From JBDIVL01 sp039794405 (GTDB lineage: Bacteria; Planctomycetota; Brocadiia; Brocadiales; Brocadiaceae), in assembly GCA_039794405.1 (NCBI GenBank), contig JBDIVL010000004.1, positions 1 through 64,000 of the forward strand: DNA of 64,000 nucleotides, in the 5' to 3' direction. Under the pieces are notes generated by a model. The model was given only the letters and a program-made list of their open reading frames with translations. It had not been told where the DNA came from and made no database searches. Below, in pieces: positions 61,880-64,000 of the stretch (position 1 is its first letter; each line of letters starts with the position of its first letter). The translations under genes were made by a program, and so were the position numbers.

Positions 61880-64000
61880 TCAAAGTATTCCTTCTTGATT
61901 AATGAGAAACGATTCGGGACCGAAGAGTTCCTGTATCCTGGATAAGAATTCGTCCGCTATGGAGATGAAGTACTGGCGGGAGACCTTGATTTGAACACTA
62001 CCCTGATGAGGTGTGGCGATCTCAAAAAAAAGTGGACATGTGCCACTATGTTTTTTCATAATTTCCCTTAATTGATTTAATTTTTCTTCCTCAAACTGTG
62101 AGGCATCAAGCTGAAGGGTTACGCACTTAGCCAGACGCGTAAGCGCATCCTTTTCGGCAATAATCTCCTTTATCCGCACGGCAGGAACTGAACTTTGGAA
62201 ACCGACCTGACCTTTTACAAAGACCACCTCATCTTTGTGTAACAGTGATTGATATGTCTTCATTTCCTTGCTAAAGGCAATACACTCAACCGTACCCTTC
62301 ATATCTTCAATGGTAATGTAGAGCATAGGGTCACCCCGTTTGGTAACACTTTGTTTCAGGCTGCTAATAATACCTCCTATGATTACTTCTTCTCCTTCGG
62401 TGAGTTCGGAAATTTCTCCAGAAGATGCAGTAGATAATTGTTTGATTTTTTCCTTGTAGTTATTTAAGGGGTGCGAGCTTAAATAGAAACCTAAACTTTC
62501 CTTTTCTGCCTGGCGTATCTCTTTCTCAGACCATTGATTTACTCCGGCGTTCTCCCCGGTACCCTTTTTCTTGAACATATCTATCTCGCTGCTCATGTCA
62601 AATAATGACCTTTGGCCTGTACGCTTGTCCTTATTTGCAATGCTGCCCATCTCCATGGCTGTATCAAGTCCGGCGAGCAGTCTTGCCCGATTGTCATATA
62701 ACGAGTCGAAACTTCCTGATTTCATAAGAGACTCTATTACCTGCTTATTAACAACACGCATGTCGACCCGTTTACAGAAATCGAGGATCGAAGTAAACCG
62801 TCCTCCTTCTTCTCTGGATTGAATAATTGACTCGATGGCCTTATCGCCCACGTTTTTGATAGCCCCCAATCCAAACCGTATCTTGTTCCCGTGTGAAATA
62901 GTGAAGTCGTCCTGGCTTTCATTAATATCCGGTGGAATTACTTCAATGCCCATATGGCGGCAATCATCAATGTAATCTACCGTCTTGTCCATATTCTGTT
63001 TTTCACAACTTATCTGTGCAACCATATATTGAACAGGGTAGTTCGCCTTTAAATAAGCTGTCTGGTAGGTGATTACGGCATAAGCTGCAGAATGAGACTT
63101 ATTGAAGCCATATCCTGCAAAGTACTCCATCAGCTCGAAAATACTTTCCGCGGTCCCACGGGGAATCCCGTTTGCTACAGCACCGTTTACAAATTGGTCT
63201 TTGAATTTTGCCATAATCTCCGGTTTCTTTTTCCCCATGGCCTTACGGAGATTATCGGCCTGGTTGAGAGTAAACCCTGCCAAACGGTTGGCAATGCGCA
63301 TAACCTGTTCCTGGTATAAAATAACCCCGTAAGTCTCTTTCAGGATCGGTTCAAGAGAAGGATGGAGGTACACTACCTCTTCCTTCCCGTGCTTTCTGTT
63401 GATAAAAGATTCCACCATGCCGCTCTGCAGGGGGCCGGGTCTGTATAAGGCTACAAGCGGCAGAATATCAGCAAATCTGTCAGGTTTTAGTTTCTTCAAT
63501 AATTCTTTGAATCCACGGCTCGTTTCTACCTGAAACACCCCTTTTACATCTCCCCGTGATAACAACTCATATGTTGCCTTGTCATCCATGGGGATTTTTG
63601 TAAGGTCAATCTCCTTTCCGGTAGTTTCTCGGATCAATTTGATGGCCTTATCGATAACGGTTAACTTTCGGACACCGAGGAAGTCTGCCTTTAACAGACC
63701 TATCTTATCTACCAGTATTTCATCATAAAACTGCGTTGTAACTACATCGCCATTTTTTGCCAGCGGAACGTATTCAGTTAATGGTTCATCCGAAATTACA
63801 ATACCAGCCGCATGCACCGATGCATGGCGGCACAATCCTTCCAGTTTCTGGGAAATATCAAATAATTCATGGATATGTTTCTCATTTTCGTAAAGTGCCT
63901 TTAGTGCAGGCTCTTGTTCCAGGGCCTGTTTTAATGTTATATTTACCGTGTTGGGAATAAGCTTGGCGACCTTGTCTACTTCAGACAGGGGGATATTCAT
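61880..64000 (-). CDS. dnaE: DNA polymerase III alpha subunit, N-terminal part outside the window
   Basis: C-terminal 706 residues. Begins NIPLSEVDKVAKLIP in the palm, with the third catalytic Asp in LLKADFLG, then VETSRGFKELLKKLKPDRF, ALYRPGPLQSGM, the fingers FNKSHSAAYAVITYQTAYLK, helix-hairpin-helix GLGAIKNVGDKA and the OB fold VIIGGIISSLKQ. No intein or frameshift is seen. It is the first gene of the dnaE-NDK-MBL-gyrA run. Confidence 0.97.
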   Translation of the reverse strand: MNIPLSEVDKVAKLIPNTVNITLKQALEQEPALKALYENEKHIHELFDISQKLEGLCRHASVHAAGIVISDEPLTEYVPLAKNGDVVTTQFYDEILVDKIGLLKADFLGVRKLTVIDKAIKLIRETTGKEIDLTKIPMDDKATYELLSRGDVKGVFQVETSRGFKELLKKLKPDRFADILPLVALYRPGPLQSGMVESFINRKHGKEEVVYLHPSLEPILKETYGVILYQEQVMRIANRLAGFTLNQADNLRKAMGKKKPEIMAKFKDQFVNGAVANGIPRGTAESIFELMEYFAGYGFNKSHSAAYAVITYQTAYLKANYPVQYMVAQISCEKQNMDKTVDYIDDCRHMGIEVIPPDINESQDDFTISHGNKIRFGLGAIKNVGDKAIESIIQSREEGGRFTSILDFCKRVDMRVVNKQVIESLMKSGSFDSLYDNRARLLAGLDTAMEMGSIANKDKRTGQRSLFDMSSEIDMFKKKGTGENAGVNQWSEKEIRQAEKESLGFYLSSHPLNNYKEKIKQLSTASSGEISELTEGEEVIIGGIISSLKQSVTKRGDPMLYITIEDMKGTVECIAFSKEMKTYQSLLHKDEVVFVKGQVGFQSSVPAVRIKEIIAEKDALTRLAKCVTLQLDASQFEEEKLNQLREIMKKHSGTCPLFFEIATPHQGSVQIKVSRQYFISIADEFLSRIQELFGPESFLINQEGIL

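Overview
The window looks like a chromosomal segment from a Planctomycetota bacterium, most plausibly an anammox-type (Brocadiales) lineage. The hints are an H-x9-DG-type planctomycete pseudopilin, a haem P460-fold c-type cytochrome, a di-haem peroxidase, a GyrA with the HPHGEQVVYP signature, moderately AT-rich DNA and many short palindromic intergenic repeats. The genus assignment is inference; there is no rRNA or hydrazine gene here to prove it.

Layout. 1-6.3 kb: purine synthesis (purD, cut by the window edge), a membrane-anchored methyltransferase, pcrA/uvrD, then a sulfur/Fe-S cluster of a NifS-like protein WITHOUT the PLP lysine, an IscU scaffold and a TusA-like protein. 6.4-12.3 kb: YdcH-like and DUF1264 proteins, an NhaD antiporter and a Cache-HAMP-PAS-GAF-GGDEF diguanylate cyclase. 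12.8-14.5 kb: methyltransferase plus TetR regulator with a well-formed promoter/operator. 14.7-27.6 kb: a type I-B CRISPR locus with 95 repeats (my count), a leader and cas6-cas8b-cas7-cas5-cas3, but no cas1/cas2/cas4. 28.5-39.2 kb: secreted, redox and sulfur proteins (DUF4878-like, sulfide:quinone oxidoreductase, MBL-rhodanese, di-haem peroxidase, Cys-rich secreted protein, DUF1326, radical SAM, TrmO, ZIP transporter) separated by repeat-rich spacers. 39.2-44.7 kb: a GlpX-like/TPR fusion, RmuC, and a Tat-exported DUF362 protein. 45.0 kb: tRNA-Val(CAC). 45.4-52.8 kb: a signalling block of an ATPase/anti-sigma-kinase fusion, a STAS protein and an HD-GYP phosphodiesterase, followed on the other strand by a pseudopilin and a secreted protein that lie downstream of three c-di-GMP-I (GEMM) riboswitch-like aptamers. 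53-57 kb: P460-type cytochrome and a cell-surface group (double kinase-like protein, SPASM radical SAM, GT2 glycosyltransferase). 57.4-64 kb: gyrA, MBL hydrolase, a double NDK-like protein and dnaE (cut by the window edge).

How it fits together. The window holds a c-di-GMP synthase, a predicted c-di-GMP hydrolase tied to a partner-switching module, and c-di-GMP-sensing RNAs in front of a pseudopilin and a secreted protein, so writer, eraser and reader/output are all visible. Sulfur handling also recurs: NifS-like/IscU/TusA, and SQR with MBL-rhodanese. The CRISPR locus is compact and fully co-directional: cas operon, leader promoter and array all read on the minus strand, giving the usual ATTGAAAC crRNA handle. 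Intergenic DNA carries at least four dispersed repeat families. One sits repeatedly, in the same orientation, upstream of genes.
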